Below are positions 36,550 to 45,242 of a DNA stretch of 64,000 nucleotides, piece after piece (the stretch's first letter is position 1; the number at the start of each line of letters is the position of its first letter). Both the position numbers and the translations under genes were made by a program. The DNA is from Bacteroidales bacterium (GTDB lineage Bacteria > Bacteroidota > Bacteroidia > Bacteroidales > Lentimicrobiaceae), in the NCBI GenBank assembly GCA_024636955.1, contig JAGXGB010000016.1, forward strand, positions 1-64,000, in the 5' to 3' direction. The notes beneath the pieces were generated by a model. It worked only from the letters and a program-made list of their open reading frames with translations. It was not told the DNA's origin and searched no databases.

Positions 36550-38379
36550 TTTTAGAAGTTGCTGTTCAGTTTTATCAAATAGATAATTGCCCATTACAAG
36601 GTAATCAATCTCAGTGCGCATAAAACACCTGTAAGCATCTTCGGGTGTACACACGATTGGTTCACCTCTTACATTAAAACTGGTATTTACAATTATTCCA
36701 TAGCCTGTTAAGGACTTGAAATCATTAATAAGTTGCCAATATAGCGGATTGGTCTTCTTGTTAACGCTCTGTAATCGGGCCGAATAATCTACATGGGTTA
36801 TTGCTGGTACGTCCGAACGTAAAAAATACAATCTTTCTGATAAGTTACCATTGTGATAGCCTTCAGGCAGCGGAATTCTTCTTTTTCCAACAACAGGTAC
36901 TACAAGTAGCATGTAAGGCGATGGTCTGTCTAGTTCAAAGTATTCGGCAATATCTTCCTCCAGCACCGTGGGTGCAAATGGGCGGAAACCTTCACGGAAC
37001 TTGATCTTCAGATTCATTTTCTTTTGCATGTCAGGATTTCTGGCATCACCTAAAATTGACCTATTGCCTAATGCCCTGGGGCCATACTCCATTCTGCCCT
37101 GAAACCAACCAATCACTTTGCCGTCAGCAATCATCGCGGCGACTTTCTTTGATAATTCATTGAAATCATCATGATAAGAAAAGCGGGCATTAAATCTCCT
37201 GGCTGCTCTTTCAATATCTATGCAAGAGAATTCAGGTCCCAGATAGGCACCTTTCATAGCATCGGGATCGGTTTTAGGTACGCGGTCTTTTTCCAGCCAT
37301 ATATGCCAACCGGCAAGTGCAGCACCAACAGCACCTCCGGCATCTCCTGAAGCTGGTTGCACCCAAATATTGTCGAAAAGTTTTGAAGCGAGCAATTTAC
37401 CATTGGCTACGCTATTTAGTGCCACTCCGCCAGCCATCACCAGGTTTTTACTTCCCGTTAACTTCCGGGCTGTTTCGGCCATTTTAATCATAACCTCTTC
37501 GGTAACCTGTTGTATAGCAAGCGCCATGTTCATGTATGGCTGTGTTACCAATGATTCTTCAGGCCGTGGAGGAATACCAAAGAGTTCCTTCCACTTATTA
37601 TTGTTAGTCATGGTAAGGCCGGTTGCGTAATCAAAGTACTCCATATTCTGAAGTATTGAACCATCCTCCCTTACGTCAACTAGTTTCTCGAGTATTAACT
37701 GCTTGAAGTACTTAGTCTGCTCTGAATCCGGATTGCCATAAGGAGCAAGACCCATAAGCTTGTATTCGCCGCTGTTTACTTTAAACCCGCAATAATAGGT
37801 GAATGCAGAGTATAACAATCCTATTGAATGTGGAAACCTCAGCTCTCGTAAAATCTTAATATTCTTACCGGTACCATGGGCAATAATAGCAGTAGCCCAC
37901 TCACCTACTCCATCAAGTGTTAGAATTGCAGCTTCCTGATATGGTGAAGGATAAAAGGCACTGGCGGCATGAGATAAGTGATGCTCAGGAAATAAAACCG
38001 GTATCTTGCTTTCCCCGTTTTTGCCTAATCGCTCAAGCTCAGTTCCAAGCATGTTTTTCATGAATAGCTTTTCCTTAATCCACACAGGAATTGCTGACTT
38101 AAAGCTGTTAAGTCCAACCGGTGCAAAAGCATGATAAGTTTCAAGCAGCCTCTCAAATTTGATAAAAGGCTTATCATAAAATACTACCGCTGTTAGGTCC
38201 TTATAATCTAACCCTGCCTCCTTCAAAACATACCTGGCAGCGTTCAGTGGAAACGCAGGGTCATGCTTTTTACGGGTAAACCTTTCCTCGTGGGCTGCCG
38301 CCATGATTTCACCATCAACAATTATTGCAGCAGCACTATCATGATAATATGCTGAAATACCTAGTATAGATTCTGACAT
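36511..38379 (-). CDS. Carbamoyltransferase, NodU/CmcH family
   Basis: A 622-residue enzyme that transfers a carbamoyl group from carbamoyl phosphate to a hydroxyl, through a carbamoyl-adenylate. The N-terminal part has ILGISAYYHDSAAAIIVDGEI and HEERFTRKKHD, plus a metal-site HHLSHAASAFYPSPY with paired histidines near 130. The C-terminal YrdC-like part has GWFQGRMEYGPRALGNRSIL near 425 and NTSFNVRGEPIV near 575. Length is normal. The neighbours SxtJ and DUF5989 are typical for this family. The acceptor is unknown. The gene's last 13 codons form one unit of a 44-bp repeat. Confidence 0.93.
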   Translation of the reverse strand: MSESILGISAYYHDSAAAIIVDGEIMAAAHEERFTRKKHDPAFPLNAARYVLKEAGLDYKDLTAVVFYDKPFIKFERLLETYHAFAPVGLNSFKSAIPVWIKEKLFMKNMLGTELERLGKNGESKIPVLFPEHHLSHAASAFYPSPYQEAAILTLDGVGEWATAIIAHGTGKNIKILRELRFPHSIGLLYSAFTYYCGFKVNSGEYKLMGLAPYGNPDSEQTKYFKQLILEKLVDVREDGSILQNMEYFDYATGLTMTNNNKWKELFGIPPRPEESLVTQPYMNMALAIQQVTEEVMIKMAETARKLTGSKNLVMAGGVALNSVANGKLLASKLFDNIWVQPASGDAGGAVGAALAGWHIWLEKDRVPKTDPDAMKGAYLGPEFSCIDIERAARRFNARFSYHDDFNELSKKVAAMIADGKVIGWFQGRMEYGPRALGNRSILGDARNPDMQKKMNLKIKFREGFRPFAPTVLEEDIAEYFELDRPSPYMLLVVPVVGKRRIPLPEGYHNGNLSERLYFLRSDVPAITHVDYSARLQSVNKKTNPLYWQLINDFKSLTGYGIIVNTSFNVRGEPIVCTPEDAYRCFMRTEIDYLVMGNYLFDKTEQQLLKADSNWKEEFRLD

Positions 38380-38397
38380 TTACCGGCTTTTTAAAAG

Positions 38398-38547
38398 TTA
38401 GAAGATTGTATATATAAATGGCGCAATTGCCGAACCACTAGTTAATACAATCAGTACTCCAAATACCAGCAATACCAGTATCAATGGTAATAACCAGAAT
38501 TTCTTTCTTATGCGTAAAAATGACCATAAATCGTGTAAAAATTCCAT
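38398..38547 (-). CDS. DUF5989 small membrane protein
   Basis: A 49-residue protein starting MEFLHDLWSFLRIRKKFWLLP. It has one membrane helix (residues 18-37) and ends IAPFIYTIF. This is the pattern of DUF5989, a short protein that regularly accompanies NodU-type carbamoyltransferases. It sits between the SxtJ gene (22 bp upstream) and the carbamoyltransferase gene (18 bp downstream), all on the minus strand. Function unknown, possibly an anchor for the complex. Confidence 0.88.
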   Translation of the reverse strand: MEFLHDLWSFLRIRKKFWLLPLILVLLVFGVLIVLTSGSAIAPFIYTIF

Positions 38548-38569
38548 GAGCTTTAATTTTTGTGTGTGA

Positions 38570-38983
38570 CTAGTATGGTTTTTCTATATCGCTTCTATTA
38601 AATACGTGATCGCGCATCACCATTACACTTTCTTTTCCTTTGCGAAATTGATTTAGCTTTAGATTGTCCTTTCTCGCCATTTTCCTTATCATAGCTATTG
38701 GAAATACAATTATGAAGTACACTATAGTGAGGATTATCTGCGACATTATAGTCCCTAAAAATGTTGAAAAAGCAAACCATAGTATGGCTAAAGGATAAAA
38801 CCAGCGAGGAGTGATCATCACTATGAGAATAACCGGTATAGCAAGTTTAAAAAAGAGTGTATTGCCTGTGAAGTAACCTATTAATAAAAATATTAGCGTT
38901 AATGCTAATCCGGTGTCTTTACTCTGTTCTTTGGTGATCGACTTTGAGAAATAAATCTTTTTCTCAAGTTGTAATTCTGACAT
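38570..38983 (-). CDS. SxtJ-family membrane protein
   Basis: A 137-residue protein with about three membrane helices (LALTLIFLLIGYF, LFFKLAIPVILIVMI and the 85-115 segment). The charged C-terminus is cytoplasmic. The pattern, including GLALTLIFLLIG followed by PRWFYPLAILWFAFSTFLG, matches SxtJ, named from the saxitoxin cluster and commonly adjacent to a NodU-type carbamoyltransferase. Its role is not established. It heads the four-gene minus-strand cassette. Confidence 0.85.
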   Translation of the reverse strand: MSELQLEKKIYFSKSITKEQSKDTGLALTLIFLLIGYFTGNTLFFKLAIPVILIVMITPRWFYPLAILWFAFSTFLGTIMSQIILTIVYFIIVFPIAMIRKMARKDNLKLNQFRKGKESVMVMRDHVFNRSDIEKPY

Positions 38984-39324
38984 GTTGTGTGATTGTTAAT
39001 GTTCTGCTTATTCAAATAAATCAAAGGTTGCAATGCTTTCTTATTCATGTTGGCCACTTTAGCTCAAGATTCGCTCATTGGTAATAACAATGGTTGCCAT
39101 GCTTTCATATTCATTTTGAACCCGTTAGCTCATTTTTAGGTTATTGCTAATCCCAATGGTTGCCATGCTCTCGTATTCATATTAGCCTGAAAGAACTCTT
39201 TGACCTATCAACGAAACAACAATTATCATAAAAAGGTTAATAGAAAAACCAATTAATCCTACATCATTAACATTAATCAACAATTACCGCGGAAATGCTA
39301 ATTTTGTATCCTTAACTGCCTTAA
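38984..39324. other. 341-bp non-coding divergent region with a 66-bp repeat
   Basis: It lies between the divergent SxtJ and CPBP genes. Most of it is the 66-bp array described at 39026-39223. TAATTTTG at 39299-39306 resembles a -7 box for the CPBP gene, without a -33 match. No open frame of interest is present. Confidence 0.6.
39026..39223. repeat. 66-bp tandem repeat, three units (array 4)
   Basis: Units begin with GGTTGCnATGCT at 39026, 39092 and 39158, so the period is exactly 66 bp. The first 25 bp and the final CAAT are best conserved; units 1 and 2 also share TTAGCTCA in phase. Unit 3 is diverged in the middle but ends in phase at 39223. Confidence 0.88.
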
Positions 39325-40245
39325 ATGCGTTTTATAAAACCTTTTGCCGATATATCAAACGGAGCCCGCCTGGTGTTGCTGGTTTGTTTGGTGTTTTTTG
39401 GTGCATTGTTGTCAGTAGCCGTGGCGTATCTTGTAATGATGGCACTCGATGGCAAAGTTACATTTGCTGATCCGGGCATGATGGAGAACATCAGGTTTGT
39501 TAGAGTGATGCAAATCTTTAATCAGATTGGTATCTTCATATTTCCACCTGTATTACTTGCCTTTCTGAGTGAGTCCAGGCCACTGGAATACCTTGGATTT
39601 AAAAAACCATTAGGTGTACATATACTCGGCACATTCCTTTTGATACTATCTATCAGTCCGATAATTGGCTCGTTGATGGAATGGAATGAGGCAATGCAGC
39701 TTCCTGAAAGCATGAAAAGCTTAGAACAGTGGATGCGCAATTCAGAGAACACTGCTAACGAACTTGTAGAATGGATATTATCATATACTGACACCTCTTC
39801 AATGGTTATTAATGTTTTTATGGTTGTAATGCTTCCTGCTTTGGGTGAGGAACTACTATTCAGGGCTGTATTAATCAGGCTATTTAATAACATCTTCAAA
39901 AACATCCACATTGCTGTATGGGTTTCAGCTATAATATTCAGTGCGTTTCATTTCCAGTTCTTTGGATTCCTTCCTCGCATGTTCCTCGGACTTGTTTTTG
40001 GATACATTTTCGTTTGGAGCGGCTCCATCTGGATTCCCATATTAGCACACTTCATCAATAATGGTACTGTGGTGCTAATCACTTTTCTAAATTCAAAGGG
40101 ACTAATAACTGAATCGCCTGAGGAGTTTGGCACCTTTGAATCGCCCATATTATTAATTACTTCTATAGCGCTTACTATTTTAATATGCTGGTTGTTTCAT
40201 AAAACAAGGAACAAGCCTATAGCCGAAGATGTTAATATTGATTAA
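39325..40245 (+). CDS. CPBP-family intramembrane metalloprotease
   Basis: A 306-residue membrane protein with about eight helices. The CPBP/Abi domain is in the second half: motif 1 GEELLFRAVLIRLF near 172, with the paired glutamates and arginine, and motif 2 FSAFHFQFFGFLPRMFLG near 212, with the metal-binding histidine, then the asparagine-containing AHFINNGTV near 242. These are Rce1-like proteases; bacterial members process peptides or act in immunity and maturation roles. Target unknown. Confidence 0.87.
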   Translation: MRFIKPFADISNGARLVLLVCLVFFGALLSVAVAYLVMMALDGKVTFADPGMMENIRFVRVMQIFNQIGIFIFPPVLLAFLSESRPLEYLGFKKPLGVHILGTFLLILSISPIIGSLMEWNEAMQLPESMKSLEQWMRNSENTANELVEWILSYTDTSSMVINVFMVVMLPALGEELLFRAVLIRLFNNIFKNIHIAVWVSAIIFSAFHFQFFGFLPRMFLGLVFGYIFVWSGSIWIPILAHFINNGTVVLITFLNSKGLITESPEEFGTFESPILLITSIALTILICWLFHKTRNKPIAEDVNID

Positions 40246-40281
40246 TAAAAAAGCTATACTTTTGTACACTATTTGAAGATT

Positions 40282-41757
40282 ATGAAAAACGTTGTAAGTG
40301 TATACAATACCCTAAGCCGTACAAAAGAAATATTTAAACCTCTGAATCCGCCTTTGGTAGGCTTGTATGTATGCGGGCCAACAGTTTATGGTGATGCGCA
40401 TCTGGGGCATGCCAGGCCGGCTGTTACATTCGATTTGGTATTCCGGCACTTGCAGCATATAGGCTATAAGGTACGATACGTTAGGAATATCACTGACGTT
40501 GGGCATCTTGAAAATGATGCTGATGAAGGTGAGGACAAAATAGCAAAAAAGGCAAAGCTTGACCAGCTTGAACCAATGGAAGTTGTTCATTATTTTACCC
40601 GCAGGTATCATCAGGATATGGATGCTTTGAATGTGCTAAGTCCAAGTATTGAGCCTCATGCCTCAGGTCATATAATTGAACAGATACAACTGATTGAACA
40701 GATAATAGAGAACGGATTTGCTTACTCAGTTAATGGCTCCGTTTATTTTGATGTGCTCAAATACAATAATGAACACCATTATGGTAAGCTATCGGGTCGG
40801 GTACTAGAAGATCTGTTGAATAATACACGTTCATTGGACGGACAGGATGAAAAGCGTAACCCTTTTGATTTTGCACTTTGGAAAAAGGCACAACCTGAGC
40901 ATATTATGCGCTGGCCATCGCCATGGAGTGAAGGATTCCCCGGTTGGCATCTGGAGTGTTCGGCCATGAGTGCACGATACCTCGGTAACCAGTTTGATAT
41001 TCATGGGGGTGGAATGGATCTTATGTTTCCCCATCATGAATCGGAAATAGCTCAAAGTGTTGCTGCACATAACACTGAACCAGTAAATTACTGGATGCAT
41101 AACAACATGATCACAATAAACGGGCAAAAAATGGGTAAGTCGCTGGGTAACTTTATTACCCTGAGGCAGCTGTTTACCGGTGATCATGCAGCGCTGGAAC
41201 AGGCATATTCGCCAATGACAATTAGGTTCTTCATCTTACAGGCACACTACAGGAGTACACTTGATTTCTCAAATGAAGCCCTTCAAGCCGCCGAAAAAGG
41301 ACTCGACAGGTTGTTGAAGGCATATGCTCTAATTCCTTCCCTTAAAGCCGGTGAAAAATCTGACTCAGATGTAAAGCGAATACTTGACAGTTGCTATCAG
41401 GCAATGAATGATGATTTTAACAGTCCAATAGTTATCGCAAATCTGTTTGAAGGCGTCAGGATCATTAATTCAGTAAGTAACAATCTTGAAAGCCTTACAG
41501 CATCAGACATTGACGTTTTAAAGAGTACATTTGATACATTCGTTCACGATGTATTGGGGTTAAAAGCAGATCAGGCGAATAATATCAATGATGACCATAA
41601 AGTGGGTGGCTTAATGGAACTCATCATTGAACTGCGGAAGAATGCAAGAGAAAAAAAGGATTTTGCAACGTCTGATAAAATCAGGAACATGCTTTCAAAC
41701 CTCGGCATTGTGCTTAAAGATACCCGCGAGGGAACAAATTGGGAAATTGACAAGTAA
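40282..41757 (+). CDS. cysS: Cysteinyl-tRNA synthetase
   Basis: A class I aminoacyl-tRNA synthetase of 491 residues. The HIGH-type motif is in [20 protein letters not shown] near 25-44, whose first cysteine also binds zinc. The other zinc ligands are in WHLECSAM and [12 protein letters not shown]. The KMSKS-type loop is KMGKSLGNF near 280. ATG 40282 is chosen over the TTG at 40273. A TACTTTTG at 40257-40264 is a possible -7 box. Length and domains are normal. Confidence 0.96.
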   Translation: MKNVVSVYNTLSRTKEIFKPLNPPLVGLYVCGPTVYGDAHLGHARPAVTFDLVFRHLQHIGYKVRYVRNITDVGHLENDADEGEDKIAKKAKLDQLEPMEVVHYFTRRYHQDMDALNVLSPSIEPHASGHIIEQIQLIEQIIENGFAYSVNGSVYFDVLKYNNEHHYGKLSGRVLEDLLNNTRSLDGQDEKRNPFDFALWKKAQPEHIMRWPSPWSEGFPGWHLECSAMSARYLGNQFDIHGGGMDLMFPHHESEIAQSVAAHNTEPVNYWMHNNMITINGQKMGKSLGNFITLRQLFTGDHAALEQAYSPMTIRFFILQAHYRSTLDFSNEALQAAEKGLDRLLKAYALIPSLKAGEKSDSDVKRILDSCYQAMNDDFNSPIVIANLFEGVRIINSVSNNLESLTASDIDVLKSTFDTFVHDVLGLKADQANNINDDHKVGGLMELIIELRKNAREKKDFATSDKIRNMLSNLGIVLKDTREGTNWEIDK

Positions 41758-41820
41758 ACAGGTAAGTCTCTGTTAAGCTTTAAATTGATAAATCAGCTAA
41801 CCATCTTAATTACACCTCTT

Positions 41821-43506
41821 ATGAAAAGAAAAGTTATAATCATTCTGCCAATTTTGTTGTTAGCGATAATAACAGGTTGTAATGTAAAGAAAGATAATAT
41901 GGAAAAAGAATTCAGAGATTTCATAGTGAAATTTGAAACAACTGTTGCACCGCTTCAAATAGATGCAAATACCGCATATTGGAATGCGTCAATTTCAGGA
42001 AAGGATGAGGATTATGCAATTGCGCAAAAGCACCAGATTGCTTTAAATAATTTTTTCACCAATAAAGAGGACTTTCTGTTCCTTACTAAAGTAAAGGAAA
42101 GCGGGAACCTGCAGGATACTTTATTGCAACGGCAGCTTGAAGTTCTGTACAATGCATACCTCAGTAACCAGGTAGATTCATCGTTACTTGAGCGCAGGAC
42201 TAAAATGGAAATTGAAATTGAGAAAAAGTACTCCAATTTCCGTGCTTTAGTAAATGGTAAAACTTTATCAGACAATGAAATTGAAGAACTCCTCAAAACT
42301 TCCACCGATAGCAAGGAACTTCAAACAGCATGGGAAGCTCATAAAATGATAGGTTCTCTCGTTGCAAAAGATGTTATTGAACTGGTAAAACTCCGCAATA
42401 CAATTGCCCGCGAACTTGGTTTTGATAATTACCATACCATGAGCCTTCAACTTAGCGAGCAGGATCCACAAGAAATTAGTGCATTGTTTGATGAACTCGA
42501 TAAACTAACCAGCAGCTCATTCGCCGATCTAAAGACTGAGATAGATACATTCCTCAGTGCACGCCTTAATATTCCTGCTGATCAACTAATGCCATGGCAC
42601 TATCAAAACAGGTTCTTCCAGGAAGCTCCGGCTATTTATAGTGTTGACCTGGACACGTATTATGCTGACAAGAACATAGAAAAACTAACTGCTGATTATT
42701 ATACATCAATCGGCATGGATATTAGCGACATATTGGGCCATAGTGACCTGTACGAAAAGCCGGGTAAGAATCAACATGCCTATTGCATTGATATTGACAA
42801 TAAAGGTGATGTGCGGGTGCTATGTAATATAAAGCCTAACTATAACTGGATGAACACCATGATGCACGAATTCGGACATGCAGTGTACGATAAATACATA
42901 GATCGTGATCTTCCTCTGGCATTACGTAATCCGGCACACACATTCACAACTGAATCAATTGCCATGATCTTTGGAAGAATGGCTGCAAACCCTCAATGGA
43001 TGCAAGATCTGAACATAATATCAGCTGAAGAAAAGGAAAAAATATCTGCTGATGCATATAAGGTACTTCGACTTGAACAGCTCACATTTAGCCGCTGGGC
43101 ACAAGTAATGTACCGCTTTGAAAAAGGAATGTATGCTGATCCTGACCAGGACCTCAATGCCCTATGGTGGGATATTGTTGAGGAATATCAGATGATCAAA
43201 AAACCTGAAGGTCGCAATCAACCCGACTGGGCCAGTAAAATCCATATTGCAACATTCCCGGCATATTATCACAACTATTTGCTTGGCGAATTGCTTGCTT
43301 CACAGCTTAATCACCATATCACCTCAACAATTCTGAATTCAACTGATTACATGAATCAAAGCTTTTATGGTAATAAAGAAGTTGGCCGATACCTAACCAA
43401 TGAAGTGTTTGAGCCAGGAAGTCGGTATAAATGGAATGACATGATTGAGCGTGCTACCGGCCAAAAGCTTACAGCACAGTATTATGCTGAACAGTTTATC
43501 AATTAA
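41821..43506 (+). CDS. M2-family (ACE-like) peptidyl-dipeptidase lipoprotein
   Basis: A 561-residue lipoprotein; ATG 41821 gives a signal with lipobox Cys20 (IITGC). The zinc motif is HEFGH (MMHEFGHAVYD) near 355-365. It is followed by DRDLPLALR, which resembles the YKDLPVSLR of angiotensin-converting enzyme, and then the third zinc ligand in TTESIAMI about 25 residues on. This favours M2 over M3. It removes dipeptides from peptide C-termini in the periplasm. A 22-bp repeat array begins in its last codons, followed by a strong terminator. Confidence 0.85.
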   Translation: MKRKVIIILPILLLAIITGCNVKKDNMEKEFRDFIVKFETTVAPLQIDANTAYWNASISGKDEDYAIAQKHQIALNNFFTNKEDFLFLTKVKESGNLQDTLLQRQLEVLYNAYLSNQVDSSLLERRTKMEIEIEKKYSNFRALVNGKTLSDNEIEELLKTSTDSKELQTAWEAHKMIGSLVAKDVIELVKLRNTIARELGFDNYHTMSLQLSEQDPQEISALFDELDKLTSSSFADLKTEIDTFLSARLNIPADQLMPWHYQNRFFQEAPAIYSVDLDTYYADKNIEKLTADYYTSIGMDISDILGHSDLYEKPGKNQHAYCIDIDNKGDVRVLCNIKPNYNWMNTMMHEFGHAVYDKYIDRDLPLALRNPAHTFTTESIAMIFGRMAANPQWMQDLNIISAEEKEKISADAYKVLRLEQLTFSRWAQVMYRFEKGMYADPDQDLNALWWDIVEEYQMIKKPEGRNQPDWASKIHIATFPAYYHNYLLGELLASQLNHHITSTILNSTDYMNQSFYGNKEVGRYLTNEVFEPGSRYKWNDMIERATGQKLTAQYYAEQFIN

Positions 43507-43622
43507 TAAAAACTGATTAGACGAATAATAAGGTCTGGTTAATCACTTAAGAAAACCAGGTTAATCACTTAAGAAATCCAGGTTAATCACTTAAGAAATC
43601 CAGTTTAATCACTTAAGAAAAT
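43492..43622. repeat. 22-bp tandem repeat, about six units, starting inside a gene 3' end (array 5)
   Basis: The four clear units are at 43535, 43557, 43579 and 43601 (consensus CAGGTTAATCACTTAAGAAA plus two bases). A weaker unit starts at 43513. A 21-bp relative at 43492-43512 covers the last codons and stop of the M2 peptidase gene (CAGTTTATCAATTAATAA). So the array seems to grow out of the gene tail. Confidence 0.88.
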
Positions 43623-43631
43623 CTTTTACTT

Positions 43632-43667
43632 AAAAAGGAGGAAAGTACAGCACTTTCCTCCTTTTTT
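43632..43667 (+). terminator. Terminator of the M2 peptidase gene
   Basis: A perfect 15-bp stem beginning AAAAAGGAGGAAAGT, with a 5-base loop and a T run. It starts 125 bp after the stop codon because the 22-bp array lies between. Confidence 0.92.
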
Positions 43668-43738
43668 ATTTCCCCTGAACAAGATGAAAAGTGATGCCAC
43701 TTTCTTAAATATGGGTTTTAGATTCCTTTTACTAAAGG

Positions 43739-43829
43739 TCGCTCTTCACTCGCATATTATTCGCATACGGTTCGCATTTAAACGTATCAAATGCGAACCG
43801 TATGCGAACGGTATGCGAACGTAGTGCGA
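43739..43829. repeat. Dyad-symmetric array of 11-bp repeats (array 6)
   Basis: The left arm has TCGCAT-type hexamers at 43739 (TCGCTC), 43750, 43761 and 43772. The right arm has the inverse ATGCGA at 43791, 43802, 43813 and 43824 (GTGCGA). Spacing is 11 bp within each arm, giving 4 + 4 sites around a dyad near 43784. It can fold into a long hairpin. Its architecture is the same as array 1, with an unrelated core sequence. Confidence 0.92.
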
Positions 43830-43875
43830 AGAATGGTAAAACTTAACTCAAATCTTTCTGCATTTAATTTTGACT

Positions 43876-43985
43876 ATTTATTCTTCAAATTGTGGAAATT
43901 TATCCTTCTATTTCTGAATATTTATCTTTCAAATAGCAGAAATTCAACCTTCCCGGTTTGAATATTTATTCAACTAAATTTCAAC
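43876..43985. repeat. 22-bp tandem repeat, five degenerate units (array 7)
   Basis: ATTTAT or a close relative starts units at 43876, 43898, 43920, 43942 (ATTCAA) and 43964, exactly 22 bp apart. Most units also carry CTTC at the same place and end GAA. The sequence is not related to array 5. Confidence 0.8.
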
Positions 43986-44292
43986 GCTTGTACTTATACT
44001 TGAAAATGATTTTGCTTATAACACTAACTGCATCTTCTAATCCTGAATGCAATCAGGTGAACGGAATCGGTCACCGAGGTAAGTCCGTATTAAGTTTACT
44101 TGATTCCATATTCATAAAGAGCTAAAATATTTTGCAATTTTTTTTCTTCTGTATCTATCTGTATTTATGCTGTTTACACGCTTTAGACAATTATGTACAT
44201 ATTTACACTTATCTATGTATAATTATTTTTGGCACGATATTTTCAAAGAGTCAAATAATCGTATCCATTCTATACCTAAACTTAATAGTGCT

Positions 44293-45018
44293 ATGAAAAC
44301 AGTGATTTACTTTACGATAATTACCAGTGCAATTTTACTCGGCTCATGTGAGCGGGATTTCGTGGAAGTTGTAAAAGGCTCCGGCCCAATAGTAAGTGAA
44401 ACAAGGCATATTTCCAATTATGATGAAGTTTCACTATCCATTCCAGCAAATGTTTACATCTATCAGGGAAATGAAGAAACAGTGATAGTGGAGGCACAGG
44501 ATAATGTTATTGATGTTATAAGAACTGACGTTGACCTTGATGAGTTAAACATTAAGTTTGCTAATCATGTACTTGTAAAGCGTCATGAACCTATAAAGGT
44601 TTATATCACAACCAGAAACCTTAGTCAGATAAGAATTGCAGGTTCAGGCAATGTTTATAATGAAACCCCAATCATTACTGACAGGCTATATATCAAAATA
44701 TCAGGTTCGGGAAACGTTGATCTGCATGAAATTGATTCACCACTTGTTGATGCCCAAATTTCAGGCAGTGGGAAAGTTTACTTATCAGGATTTTGTGCTG
44801 ACCAGGTTTTAAATATTTCAGGTTCTGGAAATGTACATGCCTTTGATTTGATGAGCGAAACAGCCGATGTAAACATTAGTGGTTCAGGAAAAACAGAGAT
44901 CACAGTTTCTCAATACCTTAATGCCAGGATCAGCGGAAGTGGCGATGTATACTATAAGGGACGTCCGTCAGTTGACAGCAGGATATCAGGTTCAGGCAGA
45001 ATTCATTCAGTTGACTAA
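44293..45018 (+). CDS. GIN-domain (DUF2807) lipoprotein
   Basis: A 241-residue lipoprotein, lipobox Cys19 (LLGSC). ATG 44293 is chosen because it starts the signal sequence. The mature part is a head-GIN domain: a right-handed beta-solenoid made of repeats of the form ISGSGNV (seen at least seven times, from RIAGSGNVYNE to DSRISGSGRIHSVD). The family is common in Bacteroidota, on the periplasmic face of the outer membrane or cell surface, and is of unknown role, perhaps adhesive or anti-sigma linked. Confidence 0.88.
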   Translation: MKTVIYFTIITSAILLGSCERDFVEVVKGSGPIVSETRHISNYDEVSLSIPANVYIYQGNEETVIVEAQDNVIDVIRTDVDLDELNIKFANHVLVKRHEPIKVYITTRNLSQIRIAGSGNVYNETPIITDRLYIKISGSGNVDLHEIDSPLVDAQISGSGKVYLSGFCADQVLNISGSGNVHAFDLMSETADVNISGSGKTEITVSQYLNARISGSGDVYYKGRPSVDSRISGSGRIHSVD

Positions 45019-45211
45019 CATACTACAACAAACTAAAACTCAGCTTAGAATAAACTAATAACCAACTATTTAACTATCGACCAACTAACAAAGCTAACTA
45101 ACTCAAACTACTTGATCTTACGAAGTAACAGGTGAACCAGTGGAGTGGATTATTATCAAAACTGCAACACCATCAGAATTTAGCATCAGTTTGACAGGAA
45201 TGATGCTCTAC

Positions 45212-45242
45212 AAATCCGGCCGCACAAACGGCCGGATTTTTT
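45212..45242 (+). terminator. Terminator after the GIN lipoprotein gene
   Basis: A perfect 11-bp stem (AAATCCGGCCG and CGGCCGGATTT) with a 6-base loop and a T run on the plus strand. It overlaps the stop codon of the convergent exonuclease gene at 45241. Confidence 0.9.

Larger units (their letters stand above)
43507..44292. other. 786-bp non-coding region with three repeat arrays and a terminator
   Basis: From left to right it holds the 22-bp array 5, a strong terminator (43632-43667), the dyad-symmetric 11-bp array 6 (43739-43829), the 22-bp array 7 (43876-43985), and about 300 bp of AT-rich DNA upstream of the GIN gene. In that last part TATTTTTG at 44224-44231 could be a -7 box. An inverted pair GGTGA/TCACC lies near 44058-44077. 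The frame from 44167 is an upstream extension of the GIN gene, not a separate gene. Confidence 0.65.

Noticed and set aside
40238-40264. A cysS promoter: TTG at 40238 and TACTTTTG at 40257
   Set aside because: The spacer is 16 bp, shorter than the usual 17-20, and the TTG lies inside the upstream gene. Not firm enough to list.
41821-43506. M3 oligopeptidase assignment from HEFGH
   Set aside because: The DLPLALR segment after the zinc motif and the spacing to the third ligand fit M2 (ACE-like) better.
43492-43985. Possible CRISPR array, because of several direct repeats in a non-coding region
   Set aside because: The units abut each other with no unique spacers, the periods are 22 and 11 bp, and no cas genes are present.
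45011-45115. An A/C-rich stretch with many AACTA words, some 11 or 22 bp apart, after the GIN gene
   Set aside because: The distances are mixed (8, 10, 11, 13, 22), so no single phase holds. I do not count it as a ninth array.
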